12,111 nucleotides of DNA from Parcubacteria group bacterium. GTDB lineage: Bacteria; Patescibacteriota; Minisyncoccia; Phycocordibacterales; UBA12088. Made by a program: the position numbers and the translations under genes. The DNA lies in NCBI GenBank assembly GCA_021731325.1, contig JAKFXP010000061.1, positions 1 through 12,111 of the forward strand, in the 5' to 3' direction. How positions within the stretch are numbered: position 1 is the first letter of the stretch; each line of letters opens with the position of its first letter. The notes beneath the pieces are model-generated. The model was given only the letters and a program-made list of their open reading frames with translations, was not told where the DNA came from and did not search any database. Below are positions 1 through 8,084 of this stretch, piece after piece.

Positions 1-2
1 GG

Positions 3-533
3 GGTGGTGGATACTACCGCGGCGGATTGGGGCGGGGGTACGGTGGACCGGTTGCAGTAGCGGATGGCGTGGTGAATGGTGAGGCAGGTCCGTTTGCTGC
101 GGGAGGGAGTATTCACGCGGAGATTAATACTCCTCATGGCAACATGGAGCATGTCATTCCTTCTCGATCAACCATACCTGAAGGAGGAGTGATTGATAAG
201 AACCTTGCTATAAAGTTGAGTTTTGATCGCTCTGAGGTTGCCGTACTGTTAAAAAACAATCCTACGTGGACAGGAAAAACATTCGGAGAATTAATGGCTT
301 CAGACAAACACTTTGTGGAAGTCTGGCACCAGGCAACCAACGATGTGATACGTGAATATGCATCGTACGATGGACATGGCGTACCAAAACGATTGATACG
401 CGTTGAACAGCCTGCACCAGAAACAAGTGCAGCAGATGCACTGTTGCATCTGAAACAACTTGAGTCACAAATGGAACAGGGGCGTAAGTATTCGATTCGC
501 GCACATCATCACCCCATGTTTCGCAGGTACTAA
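3..533 (+). CDS. Hypothetical Gly-rich protein, 3' end only
   Basis: The reading frame is open from the left window edge, so the true start lies outside; about 176 residues are visible. A TTG at 27 could be read as a start, but the frame continues upstream with a Gly/Tyr/Arg-rich stretch of the same composition, so I treat it as internal. After this Gly-rich part comes a soluble mixed region with no signal peptide or membrane segment, a likely amphipathic helix rich in Leu, Gln and Glu around window positions 440-480, and a basic His-rich C-terminus (HHHPMFRRY). I do not recognise the family and assign no function. The next gene begins 19 nt downstream on the same strand, so the two may be co-transcribed. 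Confidence 0.7.
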   Translation, partial: GGGYYRGGLGRGYGGPVAVADGVVNGEAGPFAAGGSIHAEINTPHGNMEHVIPSRSTIPEGGVIDKNLAIKLSFDRSEVAVLLKNNPTWTGKTFGELMASDKHFVEVWHQATNDVIREYASYDGHGVPKRLIRVEQPAPETSAADALLHLKQLESQMEQGRKYSIRAHHHPMFRRY

Positions 534-552
534 ATAATCACCCCTCATCGTT

Positions 553-894
553 ATGGACACCGCACCCTTGACCCCCGACATGCTTACCGACATCACGGAA
601 GCGTTTGGTATTGATCTTTTACCAGAAGAGGAACGACAGGCAGTATTGGAACGTATCAGTAGTGTGGTGTTTGAAGGGGTGATGCTCCGCACTATTGCGT
701 TACTTGATGATCAAAAAAAAGAAGACCTGACTCGTCTATTTACCGAAGCCAGCGATGATCCACAAAACGAAGAAAAACAACAGGCCATTCAAGATTTTTT
801 TGAGCAACAGGTACCAGACTTTGATAAGGTGGTGTCCGCCGAGATTGAAGCGCTCGTACATGCCCCTCAAGATCTGTTTCTCGATGTCGAATAA
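553..894 (+). CDS. Small acidic DUF5663-like protein
   Basis: A 113-residue acidic protein without signal peptide or membrane segment. The N-terminal half has the pattern of small CPR proteins annotated as DUF5663: a short helix, then LLPEEERQAVLERIS, then a helix with VVFEGVMLRTIALL, then an acidic turn and DLTRLF. The second half (DFFEQQVPDF onward) is a further predicted helix ending in an acidic tail. The function of this family is unknown; a helical protein-binding role is only a guess. The start has no Shine-Dalgarno. It sits 19 nt after the preceding frame and 61 nt before the aminotransferase. The family assignment is from memory of the pattern and is moderate; that it is a real gene is likelier. 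Confidence 0.72.
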   Translation: MDTAPLTPDMLTDITEAFGIDLLPEEERQAVLERISSVVFEGVMLRTIALLDDQKKEDLTRLFTEASDDPQNEEKQQAIQDFFEQQVPDFDKVVSAEIEALVHAPQDLFLDVE

Positions 895-955
895 TCGACA
901 CATACTCTTTTCCCACTTTTTTGCGACAAGGCGCTGTTCGGTGTAAGCTGGTGCC

Positions 956-2254
956 ATGCGTACCAATATTGTGCACCCGGGAGCTGATGAGCTTACGTAT
1001 GAAATTCGTGAAATTGTGGCCGTTGGTGAGGAGTTACAAGCATTAGGAGTACCAATCTGTTGGGAGAATGTTGGCGATCCTGTCGCAAAAGGCCAGGTGG
1101 TACCCGAATGGATCAAAGAGATAGTCTCTGACCTGACCAAAAACGACAATAGCTCATACGGATACTCGCCCACGCGTGGCGTGCGCGCAACCCGTGAATT
1201 TATTGCGGATGCGCGTAATGCAGAGGGTGGGGAGCAGATAACTCCCGACGACATCCTCTTTTTTAATGGCCTGGGAGATGCAATCCAGACTTCTTTTTTG
1301 TACCTCCACCCGCGTGCGCGTATCCTAGGCCCTAATCCGGCGTACCCCACCCACTCAAGCGCCGAAGCCGCGCATGCGGACGCACCGCACATCACCTACA
1401 ATCTCATTCCGGAAAACGGATGGCAACCTGATTTGCTCGATATTCGGAACAAAGTGCATTACAATCCGGGCATTAGTGGCATCCTCATCATTAATCCTGA
1501 CAACCCTACGGGCACGGTGTACTCAGAGGAAACCTTGCGCGGTATCGTGCAGATAGCGCGTGAATACGACCTTTTTATGATGAGTGACGAAATTTATTCG
1601 CAGATTGTGTATGGGGGAGAGATGATCCCTCTTTCTAAGGTGCTTGACGGAGTGCCGGGGATTGCTATGAAAGGGCTTTCAAAAGAGGTGCCCTGGCCGG
1701 GAGCGCGGTGCGGATGGATAGAAGTTTACAACAAAGACAAAGATCCCGTCTTTGCCCGCTACATCAAGACATTGGTAGATGCAAAAATGCTTGAAGTGTG
1801 TTCGACCACCTTACCGCAAAAAGCCTTGCCAAAGATACTCGGTGACTCCCGATACCCCGCACACCTTGCGTCGGTTGCCGAAGGGTATCGAAAGAAGTCA
1901 GAGATATTTAGCGAAGTTTTTCGAGGTGTTGATGTCGTGATTGCCAACAAACCCCTCGGTGCATTTTATGCAGCAGTAGTCTTTAAAGACGGAGTACTTC
2001 GACACGACCAAACACTTCCTATTGCGGATATTCGGGTGCGCACGCGCATCGAGAGTTTGGTACCGGGGATGCCGAATGATAAACGCTTTGTGTATTACCT
2101 TATGGCATCCACCGGTATCACCGTAGTGCCGCTTTCGGGTATGAATTCACATCGCGAGGGGTTCCGACTCACTTTACTGGAGCCGGATGTTGCAAAGTTT
2201 CGGCATATTCTTGAGACGATTGTACAGAGTATACAAGCCTATACTACCTCCTAA
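956..2254 (+). CDS. PLP-dependent aminotransferase, class I/II (fold type I)
   Basis: A 432-residue cytoplasmic enzyme with the landmarks of fold-type I aminotransferases. NPDNPTG carries Asn183, which contacts the PLP ring. DEIYSQ carries Asp211, which pairs with the pyridine nitrogen, and Tyr214. GLSKEVPWPGARCGW carries Lys243 as the Schiff-base lysine and Arg251 as phosphate ligand. Arg404 in EGFRLTLLE fits the C-terminal arginine that binds the substrate carboxylate. The Pro-Trp pair after Lys243 departs from the usual small residues there. The family transfers amino groups between amino acids and 2-oxo acids; the substrate cannot be read from sequence, though alanine or aspartate type is plausible. 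The peptidase starts 3 nt after the stop, suggesting one transcript. No Shine-Dalgarno precedes the ATG. Confidence 0.9.
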   Translation: MRTNIVHPGADELTYEIREIVAVGEELQALGVPICWENVGDPVAKGQVVPEWIKEIVSDLTKNDNSSYGYSPTRGVRATREFIADARNAEGGEQITPDDILFFNGLGDAIQTSFLYLHPRARILGPNPAYPTHSSAEAAHADAPHITYNLIPENGWQPDLLDIRNKVHYNPGISGILIINPDNPTGTVYSEETLRGIVQIAREYDLFMMSDEIYSQIVYGGEMIPLSKVLDGVPGIAMKGLSKEVPWPGARCGWIEVYNKDKDPVFARYIKTLVDAKMLEVCSTTLPQKALPKILGDSRYPAHLASVAEGYRKKSEIFSEVFRGVDVVIANKPLGAFYAAVVFKDGVLRHDQTLPIADIRVRTRIESLVPGMPNDKRFVYYLMASTGITVVPLSGMNSHREGFRLTLLEPDVAKFRHILETIVQSIQAYTTS

Positions 2255-2257
2255 CCT

Positions 2258-3658
<1,401 letters not shown>

Positions 3659-3690
3659 ATACATACCTGTACGGTAATTATTAGTACCCT

Positions 3691-4236
3691 ATGTACGCTG
3701 AAGTACTTCGAAAAATCATACACATACTGCTCGCCCTTTCACTCGCGTATCTCGCTCCGCGAGTATCAATGCAGAGTATGATGCTCCTCGGGATACTGCT
3801 GACGGGCATATTTCTTGGCGCACGTATCCTACACCATTTTGAACGTTTGCGTTCAGTGCAACGAACGACCTACGGTGAATTTTTCTTTGTTGCGGGGGTT
3901 ATGGTGACGAGCTGGCTTTTTTTACCTCTTCAGCCTATAGCATTCCAGGTAGGGATGTTGGTGCTCGCTATCGCAGATCCCGCCGCCGCTCTTATTGGTA
4001 AACGCTTTGGGATACATCGGTATGTTCTTCGAGGGGATAGTTTATCGTACGAAGGTTCAGGAATTTTTTTTATCAGCACTACAGTCATATTTTTTTGTGC
4101 CGGATTAACGTTCGCGAACGCAATGTTGGGTGCGGTGCTGCTTACGGGTATTGAGGCGATAGCACCGGTAGGATCAGATAATTTTTTTCTTCCACTGGTC
4201 GCAGGAATTTTGCTCGCGAGCGTGCTGGTGGTATAA
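3691..4236 (+). CDS. Diacylglycerol/polyprenol (phytol/dolichol) kinase-like membrane protein
   Basis: A 181-residue protein made almost entirely of hydrophobic segments, about six by eye. It carries the signature of the CTP-dependent polyprenol, phytol and dolichol kinase family: RKIIH near the N-terminus (Arg7, Lys8, His11), ADPAAALIGKRFG (Asp96 to Lys104), EGS (121-123), and EAIAPVGSDN (Glu155 to Asn164). Known members phosphorylate isoprenoid alcohols or diacylglycerol in the membrane. In relatives the EGS motif is usually preceded by a lysine (KxxEGS); here the stretch is LSYEGS, so that residue seems to be missing. The substrate is unknown; recycling of an isoprenoid lipid carrier is plausible for a CPR cell. 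The gene is 32 nt after the peptidase. Its TAA lies in the T-tract of the opposing terminator. Confidence 0.82.
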   Translation: MYAEVLRKIIHILLALSLAYLAPRVSMQSMMLLGILLTGIFLGARILHHFERLRSVQRTTYGEFFFVAGVMVTSWLFLPLQPIAFQVGMLVLAIADPAAALIGKRFGIHRYVLRGDSLSYEGSGIFFISTTVIFFCAGLTFANAMLGAVLLTGIEAIAPVGSDNFFLPLVAGILLASVLVV

Positions 4237-4268
4237 AAAAACCACCAGGCGAGAAGTTGCTTGGTGGT
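4235..4268 (-). terminator. Rho-independent terminator of the minus-strand kinase gene
   Basis: A 10-bp stem (4241-4250 with 4259-4268, including one G-T pair) encloses an 8-nt loop. Seven A residues at 4235-4241 on the plus strand become a T-tract directly after the hairpin when read on the minus strand. There is no T-run on the plus-strand side, so it is mainly one-directional. It starts 9 nt past the end of the minus-strand gene, and its T-tract includes the TAA of the convergent plus-strand gene. Confidence 0.88.
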
Positions 4269-4276
4269 GTGCACGA

Positions 4277-5077
4277 CTAAGGGATGATACGCGTACCCAC
4301 AAAAGTAGGGCAGTCGGTAATCAAGTTAACTAATTGATGTGGTGTTGCGATAGCGACCCGAGGAACTTTTCGGTACTTGGCACATACGAGTCCCGCACAC
4401 ACTTTTGCATAAATATCATTTGGCAAACGTGGTGCAGGGTCGTTGATGTAGGGTGCTAAGAATACCTCAAGGTATTCTCGGTGTGGCCACGTTTCCCATG
4501 ATACCTCGGTCACGAGCTCGGCGTATGGGTCAGTGTGTGGATCAGTGTGGTAATAGCCTCCCTTATGTGTCGCAAAGAGGACTCCCGACACCGTAATTTC
4601 GGGAATTGATTGCGCAAGGGTGACCAATGCCACTTGCAGTTTGTCGTTTTCACCCAAACCCGATGCCCAATACTGAATCTCCTCATCACTGACCATATCG
4701 TTCTCGTTGGCAATAACAATGCCATCAGTACGTTGCAATATCTCAAGCAAACAACGTTTGATTGACGTAGCTTCTCCTGCGGTGGTGATGTTGCTCTGTG
4801 TAACAAGAAGGGGTACGGGATATAGTCCATGGGGTACGAGGAGCGTACTCCACATACGAAATAATTCCATACTCCCAAAACCAGAGAGTACTTGCCGAGA
4901 ATAGGTTGTTGCATGCCCCGCACCAAGTAGCTGCCTCCCTGTTTCCCCCGCACCCGATGAAGTGATAACAACACGGTACCCCCTGCGGTGGAGTGCCACT
5001 ATCTGCACTACGGCCTCCTGAGGCCATCCAGGGGTAAAGACTGATTTGGTGCCCATTTTTATAAAGACCACGTTCAT
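4277..5077 (-). CDS. proB: Glutamate 5-kinase-like amino acid kinase, no PUA domain
   Basis: A 266-residue amino acid kinase (AAK) fold protein. It would phosphorylate glutamate to glutamyl 5-phosphate, the first step of proline synthesis. Landmarks are Lys7 in FIKMGTKS (ATP phosphate contact), SSGAGETGRQLLG (40-52), ANENDMVSDEEI (Asn124 to Asp127, matching INENDxV of ProB), and GENDKL (142-147, matching GDNDxL). The length equals the kinase domain alone; the C-terminal PUA domain of E. coli ProB is absent, as in many ProB proteins. The frame is open to 5158, but the ATG at 5077 has a strong Shine-Dalgarno and begins right at the first beta strand, so I chose it. No proA or proC is in the window. 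Another AAK substrate is possible. Confidence 0.78.
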   Translation of the reverse strand: MNVVFIKMGTKSVFTPGWPQEAVVQIVALHRRGYRVVITSSGAGETGRQLLGAGHATTYSRQVLSGFGSMELFRMWSTLLVPHGLYPVPLLVTQSNITTAGEATSIKRCLLEILQRTDGIVIANENDMVSDEEIQYWASGLGENDKLQVALVTLAQSIPEITVSGVLFATHKGGYYHTDPHTDPYAELVTEVSWETWPHREYLEVFLAPYINDPAPRLPNDIYAKVCAGLVCAKYRKVPRVAIATPHQLVNLITDCPTFVGTRIIP

Positions 5078-5082
5078 ATATA

Positions 5083-5090
5083 ACCTCCTA
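5083..5090 (-). promoter_or_regulatory. Strong Shine-Dalgarno for the minus-strand kinase
   Basis: On the minus strand this reads TAGGAGGT, ending 5 nt before the ATG at 5077. It decides the start of the kinase. It is the only strong Shine-Dalgarno in front of any gene start in this window. Confidence 0.88.
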
Positions 5091-5097
5091 TTGGTAT

Positions 5098-5125
5098 GGG
5101 TATGAATCTGTGGTGCACCATACCC
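5098..5125. promoter_or_regulatory. Inverted repeat in the divergent intergenic region, candidate operator
   Basis: GGGTATG (5098-5104) and CATACCC (5119-5125) form a perfect 7-bp inverted repeat. The 10-bp palindrome TGGTGCACCA (5111-5120) overlaps the second arm. The element sits just upstream of the kinase Shine-Dalgarno and about 75 bp before the promoter-like box of the plus-strand surface gene. It could be an operator for either gene or a hairpin in the kinase leader; the sequence does not decide. Confidence 0.35.
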
Positions 5126-5198
5126 CATTTGTAGAGGGGCGACAAGTGTTTTCCACACTATTCACTCGCTACTACCCACTATCCACTATCGTGTGCGG

Positions 5199-5204
5199 TA
5201 CAAT
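5199..5204 (+). promoter_or_regulatory. Possible -10 box of the first surface gene
   Basis: TACAAT matches the sigma-70 -10 consensus at five of six positions. Its distance would place the transcription start at about 5211, directly at the second possible ATG (5212), giving a leaderless message. It overlaps the first possible ATG (5203). No convincing -35 box is seen; the upstream stretch 5153-5190 is a CACTAT-rich low-complexity run. Confidence 0.4.
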
Positions 5205-6522
5205 GAAAGGTATGCGAAAAAGCGCGCTGTTGCATACGGCTTGCGCGGTTGTCCTCGTAATAGGGATACCGCTTGTTTTTGGGTACTTGGGTACGGTATC
5301 TAGGGCGTATGCACAGGAGGTGGAGGATATGAGTACGGGGAGTTCAAGTGCTCTGAGTGTTGATGAGCCGCTCGGTAACCCAAACGCAGCAACGAATTTT
5401 TCGATCACTCCCGTTGTCTCAAACGAAAAAGCAAAACCGCGTGATATCATCAAAAAAGAGTTGTTAGTTACCAACAATCTCGACCAGCGTCTCGACGTAT
5501 ATATTTCAGTGGAGAATATTGACCCAAATGCAGGAGCGCAACAATTCGAATCACCCGCAACTTCAGACCTCTCAACCTCACTCGCCAATTGGATTGAGAT
5601 TACTCGGGGAGTAATCGACCTCTCTCCCGGAGAAAGTCGCAAGATTCCGTACCTCGTACACGTCAATCTTGCTGCAAAGCCAGGATCATACTTTGCTCGT
5701 ATTCAGTTTAGTGAAGGGCCTCGACGTGAAATGGTACCCGCCGCACCCTCGGAAGATGGTACGAGTCTTATGCTCAATGTTGAGGTACTCGATGATGCAA
5801 AAGAGCGTCTCCAGCTCGGTAATTTCACCGCAGATGATTCGGTGGTGACCGGAGAAAACGTCTCGTTTTCATATTTACTCGAAAACGTTGGGAATCGTCA
5901 GATAGAGCCACGGGGATCCATTCGTATTTTTAACCGCAAAGGTGAAGAGGTGGGAAGTATTCCCCTCAATGCCGGTGGTGAAGAGATTACGCCAGAAAAC
6001 AAAAAGCAGTTGGCAGCAGTATGGAGCGCTTCGGGACGGTTTGGTAAATACAAAGCCTTTCTCGATCTTGAATATGGTGAAAATCAACTCGCGAGCGTAC
6101 AAGACACTGCGTACTTTTGGGTGTTCCCCTGGAAAGAGGTGATGTTCGCCCTCATGGGTGTCGGTCTATTGGCGGTGGTGGGTACGTTCATTATCCACAT
6201 GCGTGCAGTTGCGCGTCCGGCACTGTATCATGCATCGAGCGGGGAACCAGCAGCACCGGGGGGGCGTGGAGCCGCTATAAAAAACAGCGCACACGGACGC
6301 ACCTCACTTTCGGCGGCGATGCCCAGCACCCTTGCGACCCCTCGACCCGAGCCTGCTGCGCATGCCCCGGGTGGCGCAACCGTACTTTCCGCACGATCCC
6401 GTGCCTCGCCGCGTAGTCCGAGTGTACCAGCACCCTCACCTTCCGAGCTTCGTCAGCGCATACCCCACCATACCCCGCCTACGGTCGAAGGAGATACCAT
6501 ATCCCTTGCCCGTCGTCGCTAA
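5203..6522 (+). CDS. Membrane-anchored surface protein, DUF916/WxIP-like, with long basic tail
   Basis: A 439-residue predicted exported protein. The signal peptide spans residues 1-37 with cleavage at AYA|Q. Two Ig-like beta domains follow. The first (about 55-180) runs from NFSITPVVSNEKAKP through LSPGESRKIPY to KPGSYFARI, the order seen in DUF916. The second (about 200-305) contains PRG at 236-238 and ends at YFWVFPWKE. One membrane helix (about 313-333) leads into a tail of about 106 residues rich in Pro, Ala, Ser and Arg, probably cytoplasmic and disordered. In Firmicutes, DUF916/DUF3324 proteins are anchored partners of WxL proteins; the same role here is inferred. ATG 5203 was chosen, with 5212 as a real alternative; the open frame back to 5110 would bury the signal peptide. 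The next gene starts 4 nt downstream. Confidence 0.82.
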   Translation: MKGMRKSALLHTACAVVLVIGIPLVFGYLGTVSRAYAQEVEDMSTGSSSALSVDEPLGNPNAATNFSITPVVSNEKAKPRDIIKKELLVTNNLDQRLDVYISVENIDPNAGAQQFESPATSDLSTSLANWIEITRGVIDLSPGESRKIPYLVHVNLAAKPGSYFARIQFSEGPRREMVPAAPSEDGTSLMLNVEVLDDAKERLQLGNFTADDSVVTGENVSFSYLLENVGNRQIEPRGSIRIFNRKGEEVGSIPLNAGGEEITPENKKQLAAVWSASGRFGKYKAFLDLEYGENQLASVQDTAYFWVFPWKEVMFALMGVGLLAVVGTFIIHMRAVARPALYHASSGEPAAPGGRGAAIKNSAHGRTSLSAAMPSTLATPRPEPAAHAPGGATVLSARSRASPRSPSVPAPSPSELRQRIPHHTPPTVEGDTISLARRR

Positions 6523-6526
6523 CGTT

Positions 6527-7960
6527 ATGTCTATGTCTATCCATCGTCTCTCCATACCTCGATACCTCTGGGGTATCGCTCTACTTATATCCGTACCCGG
6601 TGTGTTTGGAGGATATACGGCGCATGCACAAGAGAACTCGATGACACTCACCGTAACTCCTCCCCTCATACAGGTAAATCTCAAACCAGGAGAGACCTGG
6701 GCGAGCGGTATTCAGGTGGTGAACGGCAATCCGTATGATATGACGGTGTATGCCGAGCCAATGTTGTTTGAGCCTGCCGGTGAAGAGGGTAGACCTCGTT
6801 TCAAAGATCCGCCGGGGATGAATGGTGATCCGTCGACTCCTGACCCAACCACACTTGCGGGGTGGATTACCTTGCCACAAGGGCCGCTTAACATCACTCG
6901 TGAGCAGACGATTACCGTACCTCTGATGATTACCGTACCTCCTGACGCAGCACCCGGAGGACATTATGCGGCCGTACTTATTGGCAATCGTGCACCACAA
7001 GGTGCGTCCGAAGAGAGTAGTACGGTGTCGGTAACGAGTTCAATTGCGTCGCTCATATTTCTTCGTGTTGCCGGTACCGTCATCGAAGATGGTCGTATTC
7101 GTGACTTGGTGACCGAAAAAAGCGTCTACGAGACCCCGGAAGCGCAATTATCGCTTCGCTTTGAAAATCAGGGCAATGTACATTTGCAACCGCGTGGTGA
7201 CATTACGATTTACAATATGTTTGGCAAAAAGCGCGGCATGATACCTATCAATCAGAGTGGTGATTATGGTAATGTGATGCCGAGCAGTGTACGCAAGTTT
7301 ACCTACACCTGGAAGGCAGATGCGGGTACGTGGGATATTGGACGCTATCGCGCTGAGGCAACGCTGGGGTACGGTGGTGAGACAAAAAGCTTTGCACAAT
7401 CAACCGTATATTTTTATATATTGCCCCTCATCCCCCTTGCTGAGGTAGTGGGAGGGTTGATTCTGCTTGTGTGGTTTGTTGGATGGGCACTGCGTTCGTA
7501 TGTACGTCGTGCGATTGCTATCGAGACGAAACACCTCGAACCAGAGGTACGTACTCCTGTTTCTACCACCACCCTTACGCAACCAACGCTTATCGCGCGT
7601 ACTACTCTAGAACTACCGGTGGTACATACGCAAGAACCTCCCCCAAAGCCAAAACTTACCCTCACGAGCCTCATCAAACCGATACAGGTGGGTATTGTCG
7701 ATTTGCGGAGTGTTGCTACGCCACCCACCCGCGTCGTGCACGAAACTCGTCAGACGCTTTCCGAATCATCTCGCCACACCCCGAAGCGGATGGGAGTAGG
7801 CACCTTCCTCTACCGATATCGATTCTTCTTTTTCTTCCTTACGGTTATTGCTGTGAGTTGGGTCATTGCGAGCGCACTCCTTTCAGATGTGTTGACGTAC
7901 GAACGACCCTACGAATTTAAAGCCGTGAGCGAAGAAGAAGCCGCTGCACTACTCCGGTAG
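6527..7960 (+). CDS. Membrane-anchored surface protein, DUF916/WxIP-like, two C-terminal TM helices
   Basis: A 477-residue relative of the preceding gene product, 4 nt behind it and almost certainly in the same operon. The signal peptide (1-34) ends in AHA|Q. The first Ig-like domain (about 38-175) includes LKPGETWASGIQVVN and APGGHYAAVLIG. The second (about 185-295) includes PRG at 222-224, NMFGKKRGMIPIN, and ends at STVYFYILP. TM1 is about 300-322, followed by RSYVRRA. A linker of about 110 residues rich in Thr, Pro and Lys leads to TM2 (about 433-452), which opens with five phenylalanines, and to an acidic end. This topology puts the linker in the cytoplasm and the C-terminus outside. The frame extends back to 6332, but the signal peptide begins at 6527, so I chose that ATG. 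ATG 6533 is also possible. Confidence 0.82.
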   Translation: MSMSIHRLSIPRYLWGIALLISVPGVFGGYTAHAQENSMTLTVTPPLIQVNLKPGETWASGIQVVNGNPYDMTVYAEPMLFEPAGEEGRPRFKDPPGMNGDPSTPDPTTLAGWITLPQGPLNITREQTITVPLMITVPPDAAPGGHYAAVLIGNRAPQGASEESSTVSVTSSIASLIFLRVAGTVIEDGRIRDLVTEKSVYETPEAQLSLRFENQGNVHLQPRGDITIYNMFGKKRGMIPINQSGDYGNVMPSSVRKFTYTWKADAGTWDIGRYRAEATLGYGGETKSFAQSTVYFYILPLIPLAEVVGGLILLVWFVGWALRSYVRRAIAIETKHLEPEVRTPVSTTTLTQPTLIARTTLELPVVHTQEPPPKPKLTLTSLIKPIQVGIVDLRSVATPPTRVVHETRQTLSESSRHTPKRMGVGTFLYRYRFFFFFLTVIAVSWVIASALLSDVLTYERPYEFKAVSEEEAAALLR

Positions 7961-7967
7961 ATTATAG

Positions 7968-7976
7968 TTATCCACA
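7968..7976 (+). promoter_or_regulatory. Perfect DnaA-box 9-mer in the leader of the first WxL-like gene
   Basis: TTATCCACA matches the E. coli consensus DnaA box exactly and lies 8 nt after the preceding stop codon. It is single, so it is not an origin. The 124-bp gap 7961-8084 also holds a TATTAT at 8008-8013 that could be a -10 box without a good -35, a weak 5-bp hairpin at about 8030-8049, and an A/T-rich run just before the next ATG. I see no terminator between the two genes. Confidence 0.4.
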
Positions 7977-8084
7977 TAGGGTGAGAGCTTGTATGAAGAC
8001 GGTACGGTATTATGGTACGTAATCGAGTGCTGTCAAAGACTCGTACTATTACCAGCCCCCTTTATTTATTAAAAAACATACACA

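Noticed and set aside
27..533. TTG at 27 as a complete gene start
   Set aside because: The frame is open to the window edge with matching Gly-rich composition, so the gene is more likely cut by the window.
736..1395. A 219-codon open frame on the minus strand opposite the small acidic gene and the aminotransferase
   Set aside because: It lies antisense to an enzyme with intact catalytic motifs, has no recognisable domain, and its composition looks like a codon shadow.
5078..5158. Longer start for the glutamate-kinase-like gene
   Set aside because: The strong Shine-Dalgarno at 5083-5090 and the family's first beta strand both fit the ATG at 5077.
6117..6416. Alternative-frame open frame inside the first anchored protein's tail region
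   Set aside because: It is a shadow of a low-complexity coding stretch, with no start signal and no domain.
6332..6526. N-terminal extension of the second anchored protein, overlapping the previous gene
   Set aside because: The extension is a Pro/Arg-rich reading of the neighbour's tail, and a proper signal peptide begins only at 6527.
7968..7976. Replication origin suggested by the DnaA box
   Set aside because: There is only one exact box in the gap, no AT-rich unwinding element and no dnaA or dnaN nearby.
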